The position numbers and the translations under genes are program-made. A DNA stretch of 49,362 nt from Acrocarpospora pleiomorpha (GTDB taxonomy: Bacteria > Actinomycetota > Actinomycetes > Streptosporangiales > Streptosporangiaceae): positions 1 through 49,362 of the forward strand of contig NZ_BLAF01000030.1 of assembly GCF_009687885.1 (NCBI RefSeq). Reading direction: 5' to 3'. Shown piece by piece: positions 41,431 through 49,362 of the stretch (position 1 is its first letter; every line of letters begins with the position of its first letter). The notes under the pieces were generated by a model, which worked only from the letters and a program-made list of their open reading frames with translations, was not told where the DNA came from and made no database searches.

Positions 41431-42927
41431 CTAGAAGTCCGGTTCTTGCCGGAGAAACGGGTTCAGTCTCTCTCTGATCGGCCTTCGCTGGGGCGTACCC
41501 GGCTCAGGCGTTTCAGCGGGTTCTTCCGCCTCGGCTTCCGGCGCGGGCCAGAACGAGGACGACGGGCTCTGCCGTACCCCGTAGGTCTCGTGCACGACGG
41601 CGGCGATCGTCTCCCCCCGCTCCACCAGCAGCCGCGCCCGATTCACCGCTTCGGTCCGCTCCAGTACGGCATGCCGCCCATCGGAGAAGTTGACCAGCAG
41701 CATGCCCAGCTGCCCGTCGATCATCGCTCGGGTCATTCGCTCGAGCGTGGTGGGCGCCAGCGGCGTGTCCGCCGTACAGCGAAGGCGGAAGGGCACCGGT
41801 GCCGCGTTCGGGACCAGGTTCTCCACCAGCGCGACCCTCGGGTCGTCGCTCAGGCTCTCCAGCAGCAGGCGCAACTCCAGAGCCAATCCGCCGTGATCGG
41901 GCATGCGTCCGGGGGCCACCGCCGCCCAGGGCGCGACCAGCGTGACCCGGACGTCGTGGATGGTGCCGGTGAGGGCCGCGTTCACCGCTTGCCGTACTAC
42001 GCGCTCCGCGACCCCGGCTACCTCCATCACCACCTCCACGTACGGAACTCGCCAGATCCGGCCGCGGTCCTTGCGCAGGTCCCGGCGGAGCGGGACCAGG
42101 TTGGCCAGGAAGGGCTCGACCGCGCGGACCGAGGTGGCCCGGTTGCGCCGCTGCGAGGGCAGGCCCAGATGCTCCGCCCGCGCCTTCATATCCGGCACGA
42201 AGACCGCACCCGCCTGCGCCAGCCGGTAGGCGAACTCGGTGTCCTCCCCGCGCTGGACGGCGCCGTTGAGCCCGCCCACGTCCTGGAACAGCGATCGGGG
42301 TAGCGACAGTGTGGGCCCGGTGCACACGTGATAGGGATTGCGGCTCCGGCGGAGGCCGTCCAACCGGACGATGGTCCGCTCGGTCGAGCTCGGCACCGCT
42401 CGGGACAGGTCCAGCAGCGTTTCCAGCCGATCGGCCGCGACCGCGTCGCGCACCTCCGCCGGCGAGACGTCGGGCTCCTCGATGAACTGCTTGGCGCCGA
42501 TCGTCACCACGTAGTCGGTGAGGTGGTGCCACCGCAGCAGCGCTTCCAGATGTTCGCGGTGGATGATCATGTCGGAGTCCAGGCGCTGGATCACCGCACC
42601 CTCCGCCACCGCCACGCCCGTGTTCAGCGCGTGAGCCGGGCCCCAGCCGTCCGGCGCCGACCGGATCAGCCTGGTGTTCCCCGGCCGGATCTCGGGCAGG
42701 CGGAGGGGCGGGTCGCTCGCGTCGTCCACGACGATGACGTCGAGCAAAGAATCCGGATAGCTTTGCGCGGACAAAGCGGCGAGCGTCAGATCTAGACGGT
42801 GCTGACCGCTATGCGCGGGTATGACCACACTGACTGGCAGCGTTGGAGTCCAATGGCCGAGCTCGGGAGGGTCGAGCGGGGAGTAGTCGTTGTGGCGGAT
42901 CCTCGGCCGGGCGACGTTGCCCGTCAC
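41431..42927 (-). CDS. GT2 glycosyltransferase (498 aa)
   Basis: GT-A enzyme paralogous to the 37279 protein. PVSVVIPAHSGQHRLDLTLAALSAQSYP, VIVVDDASDPPL, DxD in QRLDSDMIIHREHLEALLRWHHL, and RGEDTEFAYRLAQAGAVFVPD. The second half has RVPYVEVVMEVAGV and LVNFSDGRHAVLERTEAVNRA. It lacks the heptad tail of its paralogue and ends in a Glu/Pro-rich tail. GTG at 42925-42927 with GAGGGAG upstream is chosen; the frame is open to 43029, but that part has non-coding codon use. May share a transcript with the genes downstream. Confidence 0.85.
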   Translation of the reverse strand: MTGNVARPRIRHNDYSPLDPPELGHWTPTLPVSVVIPAHSGQHRLDLTLAALSAQSYPDSLLDVIVVDDASDPPLRLPEIRPGNTRLIRSAPDGWGPAHALNTGVAVAEGAVIQRLDSDMIIHREHLEALLRWHHLTDYVVTIGAKQFIEEPDVSPAEVRDAVAADRLETLLDLSRAVPSSTERTIVRLDGLRRSRNPYHVCTGPTLSLPRSLFQDVGGLNGAVQRGEDTEFAYRLAQAGAVFVPDMKARAEHLGLPSQRRNRATSVRAVEPFLANLVPLRRDLRKDRGRIWRVPYVEVVMEVAGVAERVVRQAVNAALTGTIHDVRVTLVAPWAAVAPGRMPDHGGLALELRLLLESLSDDPRVALVENLVPNAAPVPFRLRCTADTPLAPTTLERMTRAMIDGQLGMLLVNFSDGRHAVLERTEAVNRARLLVERGETIAAVVHETYGVRQSPSSSFWPAPEAEAEEPAETPEPGTPQRRPIRERLNPFLRQEPDF

Positions 42928-43130
42928 AATTGAAACAACTCCCTCAGTCAGCAGGCGGTCATCGATCAAGACTAGACAAGAATCCTTGGAGTTCTCTAAG
43001 AGCGCCCCCTGGCTGTCCGCACATCCCATCAGGTGGACAACGCTCTCCGCCTCCTGGTCTGTTGGGCCTAGACTCTTTTCCCAATACCGCAGGTAGCACG
43101 CGCGTGCGATGCCGCGCAGGAGGAGCGATC
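42928..43130. promoter_or_regulatory. divergent intergenic region between GT gene and thrC
   Basis: 203 bp, AT-richer than its neighbours. TAGACT at 43069-43074 is a plausible -10 box for thrC, leaving a leader of about 50 bases; no convincing -35 is seen. thrC therefore seems to have its own promoter, as it must since it no longer follows hom. No T-box or riboswitch fold was recognised. Confidence 0.35.
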
Positions 43131-44189
43131 ATGTCCAGGGCTTGGCGTGGCCTCATCGAGGAATACCGTGACCGGCTTCCGGTGAGTTCGACGACGCCCG
43201 TGGTGACCCTTCTGGAGGGCGGCACGCCGCTGGTCCCGGCGCGCAGGGTCTCCGAGCTGGTCGGCTGCGAGGTCCACCTTAAGGTCGAAGGCCTCAACCC
43301 GACCGGGAGCTTCAAGGACCGGGGCATGACCATGGCCATCAGCAAGGCCGTGGAGGAGGGTGCGCAGGCGGTCATCTGCGCCTCCACCGGTAACACCAGC
43401 GCGTCCGCGGCGGCGTACGCGACGAGGGCCGGGCTGACCTGCGCCGTGCTGGTCCCGCGCGGGAAGATCGCGATGGGCAAGCTGGCCCAGGCGCTCGTGC
43501 ACGGCGCGAAGCTGCTGCAGGTCGAGGGGTCGTTCGACGACTGCCTGGAGATGACCAAGAAGCTGGCCGAGAACTACCCGATCGCGCTGGTCAACTCGGT
43601 CAATCCGTACCGGTTGCAGGGGCAGAAGACGGCCGCGTTCGAGATCGTGGACGCCCTCGGCGACGCGCCTGACGTGCACTGCATCCCGGTGGGGAACGCG
43701 GGTAACATCTCGGCATATTGGATGGGATACCAGGAATACGCGGCGGATGGCCTGGCCAGCAAGCGCCCCAGAATGTTGGGGTTCCAGGCGAGTGGGGCGG
43801 CGCCGATCGTGAACGGTGCGCCGGTGACCCACCCGCATACGATCGCCACCGCGATCCGGATCGGCAATCCCGCCTCCTGGCGGCTCGCCACGGCGGCCAG
43901 GGACGAGTCGGGCGGCGACATCCAGGCCGTCACCGACCGGCAGATCGCGGCGGCCTACAAGCTGCTCGCCCAGGGGGAGGGCGTGTTCGTCGAGCTGGCC
44001 TCGGCGGCCAGTGTGGCGGGGCTGCTGCAGGCGCACGAGCAGGGGCTGATCAACCCCGGTGAGCGGATCGTCTGCACGGTCACCGGCAACGGCCTCAAGG
44101 ACCCGGACTGGGCCATCTCGGGCGCGCCCGCCCCGGTCACCATCCCGATCGACGTGTACGCGGCGGCGGCCGCACTGGAACTTTCCTGA
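43131..44189 (+). CDS. thrC: threonine synthase (352 aa)
   Basis: PLP enzyme turning O-phosphohomoserine into threonine. The PLP lysine is Lys62 in NPTGSFKDRGM; the phosphate-binding SxGN-type loop is ASTGNTSASAAAY and IPVGNAGNISAYW. Short (about 350 aa) actinobacterial class. ATG has AGGAGGAG 5-12 bases upstream; an apparent in-frame extension upstream is the promoter region. thrB follows after 11 bp. Confidence 0.97.
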   Translation: MSRAWRGLIEEYRDRLPVSSTTPVVTLLEGGTPLVPARRVSELVGCEVHLKVEGLNPTGSFKDRGMTMAISKAVEEGAQAVICASTGNTSASAAAYATRAGLTCAVLVPRGKIAMGKLAQALVHGAKLLQVEGSFDDCLEMTKKLAENYPIALVNSVNPYRLQGQKTAAFEIVDALGDAPDVHCIPVGNAGNISAYWMGYQEYAADGLASKRPRMLGFQASGAAPIVNGAPVTHPHTIATAIRIGNPASWRLATAARDESGGDIQAVTDRQIAAAYKLLAQGEGVFVELASAASVAGLLQAHEQGLINPGERIVCTVTGNGLKDPDWAISGAPAPVTIPIDVYAAAAALELS

Positions 44190-44200
44190 CGGGGAGACGC

Positions 44201-45100
44201 ATGCCAATGAGCGTTCTGGTCCGGGTGCCCGCGACCAGCGCCAATCTGGGGCCCGGATTCGACAGCCTGGGACTCGCGCTCGATCTGCACGACGAGGTCG
44301 AGGTCGAGCTCGCGGGAGACGACGTCGAGATCGAGATCGACGGCCACGGGGCGGGGGAGGTGGACCCCGGCGAAGGCCACCTGATCATCTCCACCCTGCG
44401 GGAGACCTTCGACACGCTCGGCGTTGACCAGCCAAAGGGCATCCGGCTGCGCTGCCGCAACCGTATCCCGCACGCTCGTGGCCTCGGCTCGTCCTCGGCC
44501 GCGATCGTGGCGGGCGTGCTCGCCGCCCGCGCGCTCGCCGACGCCCCCGGGTTCGACGACGCGCGCGCCCTCGAACTCGCCGCCCGGCTCGAGGGCCACC
44601 CCGACAACGTCGCACCCTGCCTGTACGGCGGCTTCACCATCGCCTACACCGCCCAGGGCACGCCGAAGGCGGTCACTCTGCCCGTGCACGAGGACGTGCG
44701 GCCGGTGGTCCTGATTCCCGATTTCCGGCTGTCCACCGAGGCGGCCCGGGGCCTGCTGCCCGCCACCGTGCCGCACGCCGAGGCCGCCGCCAACGCCGCC
44801 AACGCCGCGCTGCTGGTGCACGCGCTGACCCGGCGCCCGGATCTCCTGATGACCGCCACGGAAGATTATCTTCATCAGAAATATCGCGCGCCCGCCATGC
44901 CGCGCGCCGCTGACCTGGTAGAACGTCTGCGCTCTGCCGGGGTTCCCGCGGTAGTCTCAGGAGCGGGGCCGACGATTCTTGCGTTTTCCACCGGATCTGC
45001 GCAGGATTTGATCGCGCCAGAAGTGGGTAGTGACTGGCACATCCAGCCGCTGAACGTCGACCCGGTGGGTGCGTTCGTTCAGTTTCCTGAGACACGCTGA
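44201..45100 (+). CDS. thrB: homoserine kinase (299 aa)
   Basis: GHMP kinase phosphorylating homoserine, the step before ThrC. N-terminal RVPATSANLGPGFDSLGLAL, ATP-binding PHARGLGSSSAAIVAG (about 90-105), EGHPDNVAPCLYGGF, and the third GHMP motif VSGAGPTILAF. Complete, normal length. Probably one transcript with thrC. Confidence 0.97.
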   Translation: MPMSVLVRVPATSANLGPGFDSLGLALDLHDEVEVELAGDDVEIEIDGHGAGEVDPGEGHLIISTLRETFDTLGVDQPKGIRLRCRNRIPHARGLGSSSAAIVAGVLAARALADAPGFDDARALELAARLEGHPDNVAPCLYGGFTIAYTAQGTPKAVTLPVHEDVRPVVLIPDFRLSTEAARGLLPATVPHAEAAANAANAALLVHALTRRPDLLMTATEDYLHQKYRAPAMPRAADLVERLRSAGVPAVVSGAGPTILAFSTGSAQDLIAPEVGSDWHIQPLNVDPVGAFVQFPETR

Positions 45101-45141
45101 TGCCTCTTCGACCTTCAGGGAATAGCTGTGTGCGCTGGTGA

Positions 45142-45150
45142 TGTTAGGCT
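45142..45150 (+). promoter_or_regulatory. extended -10 promoter for rho
   Basis: TGT followed by TAGGCT (45145-45150), an extended -10 box 42 bp after the thrB stop. Transcription from about 45157 would leave a leader of about 340 nt before rho. Confidence 0.45.
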
Positions 45151-45393
45151 GATAGCCGCACCAGGTGCCCCCGTGTTGGGTGCGTGCTTGTCATTCGCAC
45201 ATCTCCGCACTTCGCTTTGCCGAAGCAGTGGGGATTTCCCGGAATCTGCCTCCTCCAGTCGCTCACGCGGTCAGGGGCGGTGTATTCGGAGACATGCGCG
45301 TTCGAACCACCTCGACATCTGGTCGGTGGTGGCAATCCGGGGGGATTCCCCCGGGCCTCTACCGCTCGTGAATCTCGGTACCCAGAGGGATCC

Positions 45394-45498
45394 ATGCATG
45401 AGGTTCGCGAAGCCCGACCCGGTCTGTCCCGCCGGGTCGCACCACCGGGACGCCTGGACGAACAAGCCCGGCGCCCGACCCCTGGGAAGGACCATTAG
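45394..45498 (+). CDS. leader peptide ORF upstream of rho (34 aa)
   Basis: ATG CAT GAG... encodes MHEVREARPGLSRRVAPPGR and ends KDH-TAG directly against the TTG of rho, so ribosomes finishing it could restart on rho. Arg- and Pro-rich. A long leader with a short ORF suits autoregulation of rho by rho-dependent attenuation. There is no independent evidence of translation. The rest of the 45151-45393 leader holds no other obvious gene. Confidence 0.45.
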   Translation: MHEVREARPGLSRRVAPPGRLDEQARRPTPGKDH

Positions 45499-47547
45499 TT
45501 GAGCGACACCACCGAACTCCTCGCCGACGCACCCGCCGGCGACGCCCCCACCGCCGCCGCGGCGCGCTCGCCGCGTCGTCGCTCCGGCACCGGCCTGTCC
45601 GCCATGGTGCTGCCCGAGCTGCAGGCCATGGCCACCGGCCTCGGCATCAGCGGCACCGGACGGATGCGCAAGAGCCAGCTCATCGCGGCCATCCAGGAGA
45701 AGCAGGGGGGGGCCGCGGCACCCGCGGAGGCGAAGCCGGCGGAACCGGCGCCGGCTGAGCGCCCCACCCGTGCCCGCCGGGAACGTTCCCGGGCCACCGC
45801 CGCTCCCGAGCAGGCCACGCTGCCCGTCGCCGAGCCTCGCCCGGAGCCGGAACCCGTCGCTCTGGAGCGCGTGGACAGCGCTCCGGCGGCCCAGCCCGCC
45901 GTCCAGTCCGCCGCGCCGGTCGCGGCCCAGCCCGTCGTCGCGCAGTCCGCGCCCGAGCCGCAGGCCGCTCAGGCCGCCCAGGCTCAGGTCGCGCAGACTG
46001 AGGTCACGCAGGGTGACTCCCGCGACAGCCGGGGCGAGCGGATGAACGACCGCCGCGAGCGCCGGGGCCGCAACGACCGCAACGACCGTGGGGAGCGCGG
46101 CGACCGCCGTGACCGCGGGGACCGGGGCGACCGCACCGACCGTGCGGACCGCACCGAGCGCACCGAGCGCACGGACCGTAGCGACCGCACCGACCGGGGC
46201 GACCGTAACGATCGCACCGAGCGGATCGACACGCGCGCGGCCGACAGCGGCGACAACCGGGGCCGTGACCGTCAGGACACCCGCCAGGACCGCCAGGGCG
46301 GGCCTGGCCAGGACGACGACCCGCGCGGCCGTCGCGGCAGGTTCCGGGAGCGCAACCGCCGTGGCCGGGACCGTTTCGGCGACAGCAACGAGCCCGTGGT
46401 GAGCGAGGACGACGTCCTCATCCCGATCGCCGGCATCCTCGACATCCTGGACAACTACGCCTTCGTCCGGACCAGCGGCTACCTGCCCGGCTCCAACGAC
46501 GTCTACGTCTCGCTCGCCCAGATCCGCCGCAACGGCCTGCGCAAGGGCGACGTCATCACCGGGGCGGTCCGCCAGCCCCGCGAGGGCGAGCGCCGGGAGA
46601 AGTTCAACGCGCTGGTCCGCCTGGACACGGTCAACGGCATGGAGCCCGACCAGGCCAGGCAGCGGCCCGACTTCAACAAGCTCACCCCGCTGTATCCGCA
46701 GGAGCGGCTCCGCCTGGAGACCGAGCCCAACATCATGACGACGCGGATCATCGACATGGTCTCGCCGATCGGCAAGGGCCAGCGTGGTCTGATCGTCTCC
46801 CCGCCCAAGGCGGGCAAGACCATGGTGCTGCAGGCCATCGCCAACGCGATCACCCGCAACAGCCCCGAGTGCCACCTGATGGTCGTCCTGGTGGACGAGC
46901 GTCCTGAAGAGGTCACCGACATGCAGCGGTCGGTGAAGGGCGAGGTCATCCACTCGACCTTCGACCGTCCGGCCGAGGACCACACCACGGTCGCCGAGCT
47001 GGCCATCGAGCGCGCCAAGCGCCTGGTCGAGCTGGGCCACGACGTGGTCGTGCTGCTCGACTCGATCACCCGTCTGGGCCGGGCCTACAACCTGGCCGCC
47101 CCGGCGTCCGGGCGCATCCTGTCCGGTGGTGTCGACTCGACCGCGCTCTACCCGCCGAAGCGGTTCTTCGGCGCCGCGCGCAACATCGAGAACGGCGGCT
47201 CGCTGACGATCCTGGCCACCGCGCTGGTGGAGACCGGCTCCAAGATGGACGAGGTCATCTTCGAGGAGTTCAAGGGCACCGGCAACATGGAGCTCAAGCT
47301 CAGCCGCTCGCTCGCCGACAAGCGCATCTTCCCGGCCGTGGACGTGGACTCCTCCAGCACGCGTAAGGAAGAGATCCTGCTCGGCAAGGAGGAACTCCAG
47401 GTCGTCTGGAAGCTGCGCCGGGTGCTGCACGCGCTCGACATGCAGCAGGCGCTGGAACTCCTGCTGGAGAAGATGAAGGAGACCAAGTCCAACGCCGAGT
47501 TCCTGATGCAGGTCCAGAAGACCACCGTCAGCAACGACCGCGACTAG
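45499..47547 (+). CDS. rho: transcription termination factor Rho (682 aa)
   Basis: Hexameric RNA-dependent ATPase that terminates transcription. A SAP-like Rho_N part (about 33-70: LSAMVLPELQAMATGLGISG) is followed by an actinobacterial insertion with an Ala/Pro part and an Arg/Asp/Asn tract of about 85 residues (about 181-265), then the cold-shock RNA-binding domain (GILDILDNYAFVRTSGYLPG) and RecA core: Walker A PPKAGKTM (about 435), Walker B VVVLLDSITR, and SGGVDSTAL plus ERIFPAVDVDSSSTRKEE-type R/Q loops. TTG start abuts the leader ORF. Confidence 0.97.
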   Translation: MSDTTELLADAPAGDAPTAAAARSPRRRSGTGLSAMVLPELQAMATGLGISGTGRMRKSQLIAAIQEKQGGAAAPAEAKPAEPAPAERPTRARRERSRATAAPEQATLPVAEPRPEPEPVALERVDSAPAAQPAVQSAAPVAAQPVVAQSAPEPQAAQAAQAQVAQTEVTQGDSRDSRGERMNDRRERRGRNDRNDRGERGDRRDRGDRGDRTDRADRTERTERTDRSDRTDRGDRNDRTERIDTRAADSGDNRGRDRQDTRQDRQGGPGQDDDPRGRRGRFRERNRRGRDRFGDSNEPVVSEDDVLIPIAGILDILDNYAFVRTSGYLPGSNDVYVSLAQIRRNGLRKGDVITGAVRQPREGERREKFNALVRLDTVNGMEPDQARQRPDFNKLTPLYPQERLRLETEPNIMTTRIIDMVSPIGKGQRGLIVSPPKAGKTMVLQAIANAITRNSPECHLMVVLVDERPEEVTDMQRSVKGEVIHSTFDRPAEDHTTVAELAIERAKRLVELGHDVVVLLDSITRLGRAYNLAAPASGRILSGGVDSTALYPPKRFFGAARNIENGGSLTILATALVETGSKMDEVIFEEFKGTGNMELKLSRSLADKRIFPAVDVDSSSTRKEEILLGKEELQVVWKLRRVLHALDMQQALELLLEKMKETKSNAEFLMQVQKTTVSNDRD

Positions 47548-47563
47548 CCTCACTCCGAGAGAC

Positions 47564-47593
47564 GCCCCGGGTGCTCGCCACCCGGGGCTTTTT
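47564..47593 (+). terminator. rho-independent terminator after rho
   Basis: GCCCCGGGTG, a five-base loop CTCGC, CACCCGGGGC, then TTTTT: a perfect 10-bp stem with T-run, 17 bases after the rho stop. Confidence 0.93.
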
Positions 47594-47920
47594 CGTGGGT
47601 ACGGCCCTGCGACGCGCCCAGGAGTCCCCACAACGTTATGGCCCTGGGTGCTCGCTGCCCGGGGTCCGTGGGCACGCTCCCGCGATGCGCCCAAACGTGC
47701 ACGTGCACACCGGAAAAGGCTCCACAACGTCATGGCCCTGGGTGCTCGCTGCCCAGGGTTCCGTGAGCACGTCCCGCGATGCGCCCAGATGTGGACATGA
47801 CAGTGGAAGTTGGGGCCCGGGTGCTGGGGTTTCGTGAGTCTCCCTCGCGGTGAGCCCTGATGTGGACGCGCCACCGGAAGAAACTCCGTAACGTTGTCGG
47901 CCCCCGGGCTCCTCGAATGT
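47564..47920. repeat. degenerate tandem repeat array derived from the rho terminator
   Basis: Units begin at 47564, 47641, 47735, 47815 and about 47899 (77-94 bp each). Common elements are GCCCxGGGTGCTCG...CCCxGGG (hairpin), a CGTGxG or CCGTGxGCACG stretch, GCGATGCGCCCA, a variable part, and CCACAACGTTATG or its variants at the unit end. Only the first unit keeps the T-run. No protein-coding frame fits. The array fills the rho/sensor-kinase intergenic region. Confidence 0.7.
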
Positions 47921-47936
47921 GGTTGTCATGGGTGTG

Positions 47937-47956
47937 CCCTGGGGACAGCCCCAGGG
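47937..47956. terminator. hairpin before the sensor kinase
   Basis: CCCTGGGG-ACAG-CCCCAGGG, a perfect 8-bp stem without T-run, near the end of the repeat region. May act as a further terminator or a leader element of the kinase mRNA. Confidence 0.4.
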
Positions 47957-48047
47957 TGGAGATGCCCGCTCGCTCCATTCCGCCGCGCTGGGCGAGCTTG
48001 CCATGCTGCATGTTCTGCATATGTCCGGGTTTGCGGGAGGTGACAGG

Positions 48048-49362
48048 ATGACGGCGGATGGGGGAAGCCCCTCCGGGGCTTTCGTAGGAGCCACGCACGG
48101 GGAATCGCCGCTGGTCACAGCCGAGAGAGGCACGGCGTCTGAAGGCGGGTCCGCGCCGTGGGCGGACATGGGTGCGGGGGAGCGTGGCCCGCTCAGGGAG
48201 CGGGTGCCTTTCGGCCGGTGGGGGCCCCTCGGGGTGGCGGTCGATCCGGCCACCTGGCGGGCGGTGCCGTACCTGCTGGGGAGCATCGTGCTCGGGGGGT
48301 GCTACTTCGTCGGGCTGGTCTTCGCGATTCCGGTGTCGGTGGCGTTCGTGGTGATCTGGGTGGGGGTGCCGATGCTGGTGCTCACCATGTTCCTGTGGCG
48401 GTGGGCGGCCATGCTGGAGCGGCGGCTGGTGCGGTGGTCGTTCGGGGTGAAACTGGAGGATCCCTACCGGCCGCGGCCGGAGCGGGGGTTCTGGAACCAT
48501 GTCGGGTGGTTATTCGGGGATCCGGCCACCTGGAAGGACCTGGGATACCTGTTGCTGCTGTTCCCGGTGGGGATGGTGGAGTTCGTCGCCTCCGTGGTGT
48601 TCTGGTGTGTCTCGCTCACGCTGATCATCGGCCCGATTCCGATCGTGCTCGGCGACGCGTGGCTGACGATCGGCGCGTTCGAGGTGGACACGGTCGCCGA
48701 GGCCGTTCCGGCGATGATCCTCGGATTCGCGCTGGTCTTCGCCGGTCTGTACGCGATACGCGGCCTGGCCTGGCTCCACGGCGCCCTGGCCCGGCTGCTG
48801 CTGGGTGCCGACGAGACCAAGGTCCTCGCAGCCAAGGCCGACCGGTTGCGGGCCAGCAGGGCTAGGGGCGTGGACGCGGCCGAGACTGAGCGCCGCCGGA
48901 TCGAGCGGGACCTGCACGACGGCGCCCAGCAGCGGTTGCTGGCGGTGGCGCTCGATCTCGGGCGCGCGCAGGCCAAGATGGACGCCGATCCGGAAGCGGT
49001 CCGGGAACTGCTGGCCAGCGCGCACGCGGGCACCAAGGCGGCGATCGCCGAGCTGCGCGATCTGGCCCGGGGGATCTATCCGGCGATCCTCACGGATCGG
49101 GGGCTCGACGCGGCGCTGTCGTCGCTGGCCGGGCGGGCCCCGGTCCGGGTGGACGTGTCGGTGGAGATCACCGAGCGGCCGCCGCCGGCCGTGGAGAGCA
49201 TCGCCTACTTCATCGTGGCCGAGTCGCTGACCAACATGGCCAAACACGCGGGGGCGACCGAGGCGCGGGTGCACGTCAGCAGGCAGGATCTGCGGGTGGT
49301 GGTGGAGGTGGCCGACAACGGGGTCGGCGGGGCGGTCGCCGTACCGGGGGGTGGGCTGGCGG
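48048..49362 (+). CDS. sensor histidine kinase, NarL/DesK type, partial (438 codons in window)
   Basis: Runs off the right edge. Residues 1-65 are a disordered Gly/Ala-rich N-terminus. Residues about 66-270 form a four-helix membrane sensor of the type in which two similar halves each hold two helices (DPATWRAVPYLLGSIVLG, then DPATWKDLGYLLLLFPVG). HisKA_3 follows with the phospho-acceptor His290 in RRRIERDLHDGAQQRLLAVAL, and the HATPase begins with AESLTNMAKHAGA (N-box) and VADNGVGG (G1). ATG start with GGGAGGT 6 bases upstream. A LuxR-type response regulator probably follows outside the window. Confidence 0.93.
   Translation, partial: MTADGGSPSGAFVGATHGESPLVTAERGTASEGGSAPWADMGAGERGPLRERVPFGRWGPLGVAVDPATWRAVPYLLGSIVLGGCYFVGLVFAIPVSVAFVVIWVGVPMLVLTMFLWRWAAMLERRLVRWSFGVKLEDPYRPRPERGFWNHVGWLFGDPATWKDLGYLLLLFPVGMVEFVASVVFWCVSLTLIIGPIPIVLGDAWLTIGAFEVDTVAEAVPAMILGFALVFAGLYAIRGLAWLHGALARLLLGADETKVLAAKADRLRASRARGVDAAETERRRIERDLHDGAQQRLLAVALDLGRAQAKMDADPEAVRELLASAHAGTKAAIAELRDLARGIYPAILTDRGLDAALSSLAGRAPVRVDVSVEITERPPPAVESIAYFIVAESLTNMAKHAGATEARVHVSRQDLRVVVEVADNGVGGAVAVPGGGLA

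Noticed and set aside
42930..43029. N-terminal extension of the GT2 protein at 41431
   Set aside because: Codon use turns non-coding, and a ribosome site precedes the GTG at 42925-42927.
43020..43130. T-box or amino-acid riboswitch before thrC
   Set aside because: The presumed leader is only about 50 bases and no conserved T-box sequence or strong stem is present.
45271..47874. 867-codon minus-strand open frame over rho
   Set aside because: Antisense shadow of rho; His/Val/Leu-rich without motifs.
47594..47920. CRISPR-like array after rho
   Set aside because: Units are 77-94 bp, degenerate, with hairpins and no constant repeat with unique spacers; no cas genes.

Overview
The window is high-GC actinomycete DNA. 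Third codon positions are strongly GC-rich, GTG and TTG starts are frequent, and the amino-acid gene order lysA-hom-thrC-thrB-rho is actinobacterial. An AftA-like arabinosyltransferase, RIT and IS701-type elements and the family content fit a Streptosporangiales-like genus (Nonomuraea or a relative), but that placement is an inference. No tRNA, rRNA or CRISPR array was recognised.

Layout. (1) 1-3660: a minus-strand PadR regulator / MacB-type ABC exporter operon, with a decayed second copy of the permease 3' end at the window edge. (2) 3777-8505: a sugar importer operon with two solute-binding lipoproteins and two permeases but no ATPase. One permease carries a large inserted extracellular domain. 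(3) 8578-10560: uracil-DNA glycosylase, an acidic His/Asp-tailed protein and a secreted three-repeat protein. (4) 10693-15606: an IS701-family insertion sequence whose transposase is split by a 3,400-bp RIT element (three overlapping tyrosine recombinases). Removing 11169-14568 restores the transposase frame exactly. (5) 15611-20378: an AT-richer stretch with a formyltransferase-like gene, two small actinobacterial proteins and an NB-ARC/TPR STAND NTPase with a short amyloid-like N-terminal motif. (6) 20380-24505: PP2C phosphatase, a fused HTH/N6-methylase, a Ser/Thr kinase and an ArgS-related anticodon-binding-like protein. (7) 24565-27233 and 43131-47547: lysA-hom, then thrC-thrB-rho. Meso-diaminopimelate and aspartate semialdehyde are turned here into lysine and threonine. 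The two halves are separated by about 15.9 kb.

The intervening 15.9 kb has two layers. The first is 27193-30814, a degenerate accessory segment bounded by two 42-bp copies (37/42 identical, frame-preserving) of the hom 3' end, as expected for attL/attR of an integrative element. It holds an integrase-like fragment, an IS fragment, two divergent paralogous membrane/lipoproteins and a third truncated paralogue. The second is 30810-42927, a cell-envelope glycan cluster: AftA-like and PMT-like GT-C membrane transferases, four GT2 enzymes in two paralogous pairs, a coiled-coil membrane protein, and a PP-loop ATPase with a QueC-type four-cysteine zinc site.

The rho gene has a long leader with a 34-codon ORF abutting its TTG start, and is followed by a strong terminator that has apparently been amplified into four or five degenerate tandem copies. 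The window ends inside a NarL-type sensor histidine kinase gene.
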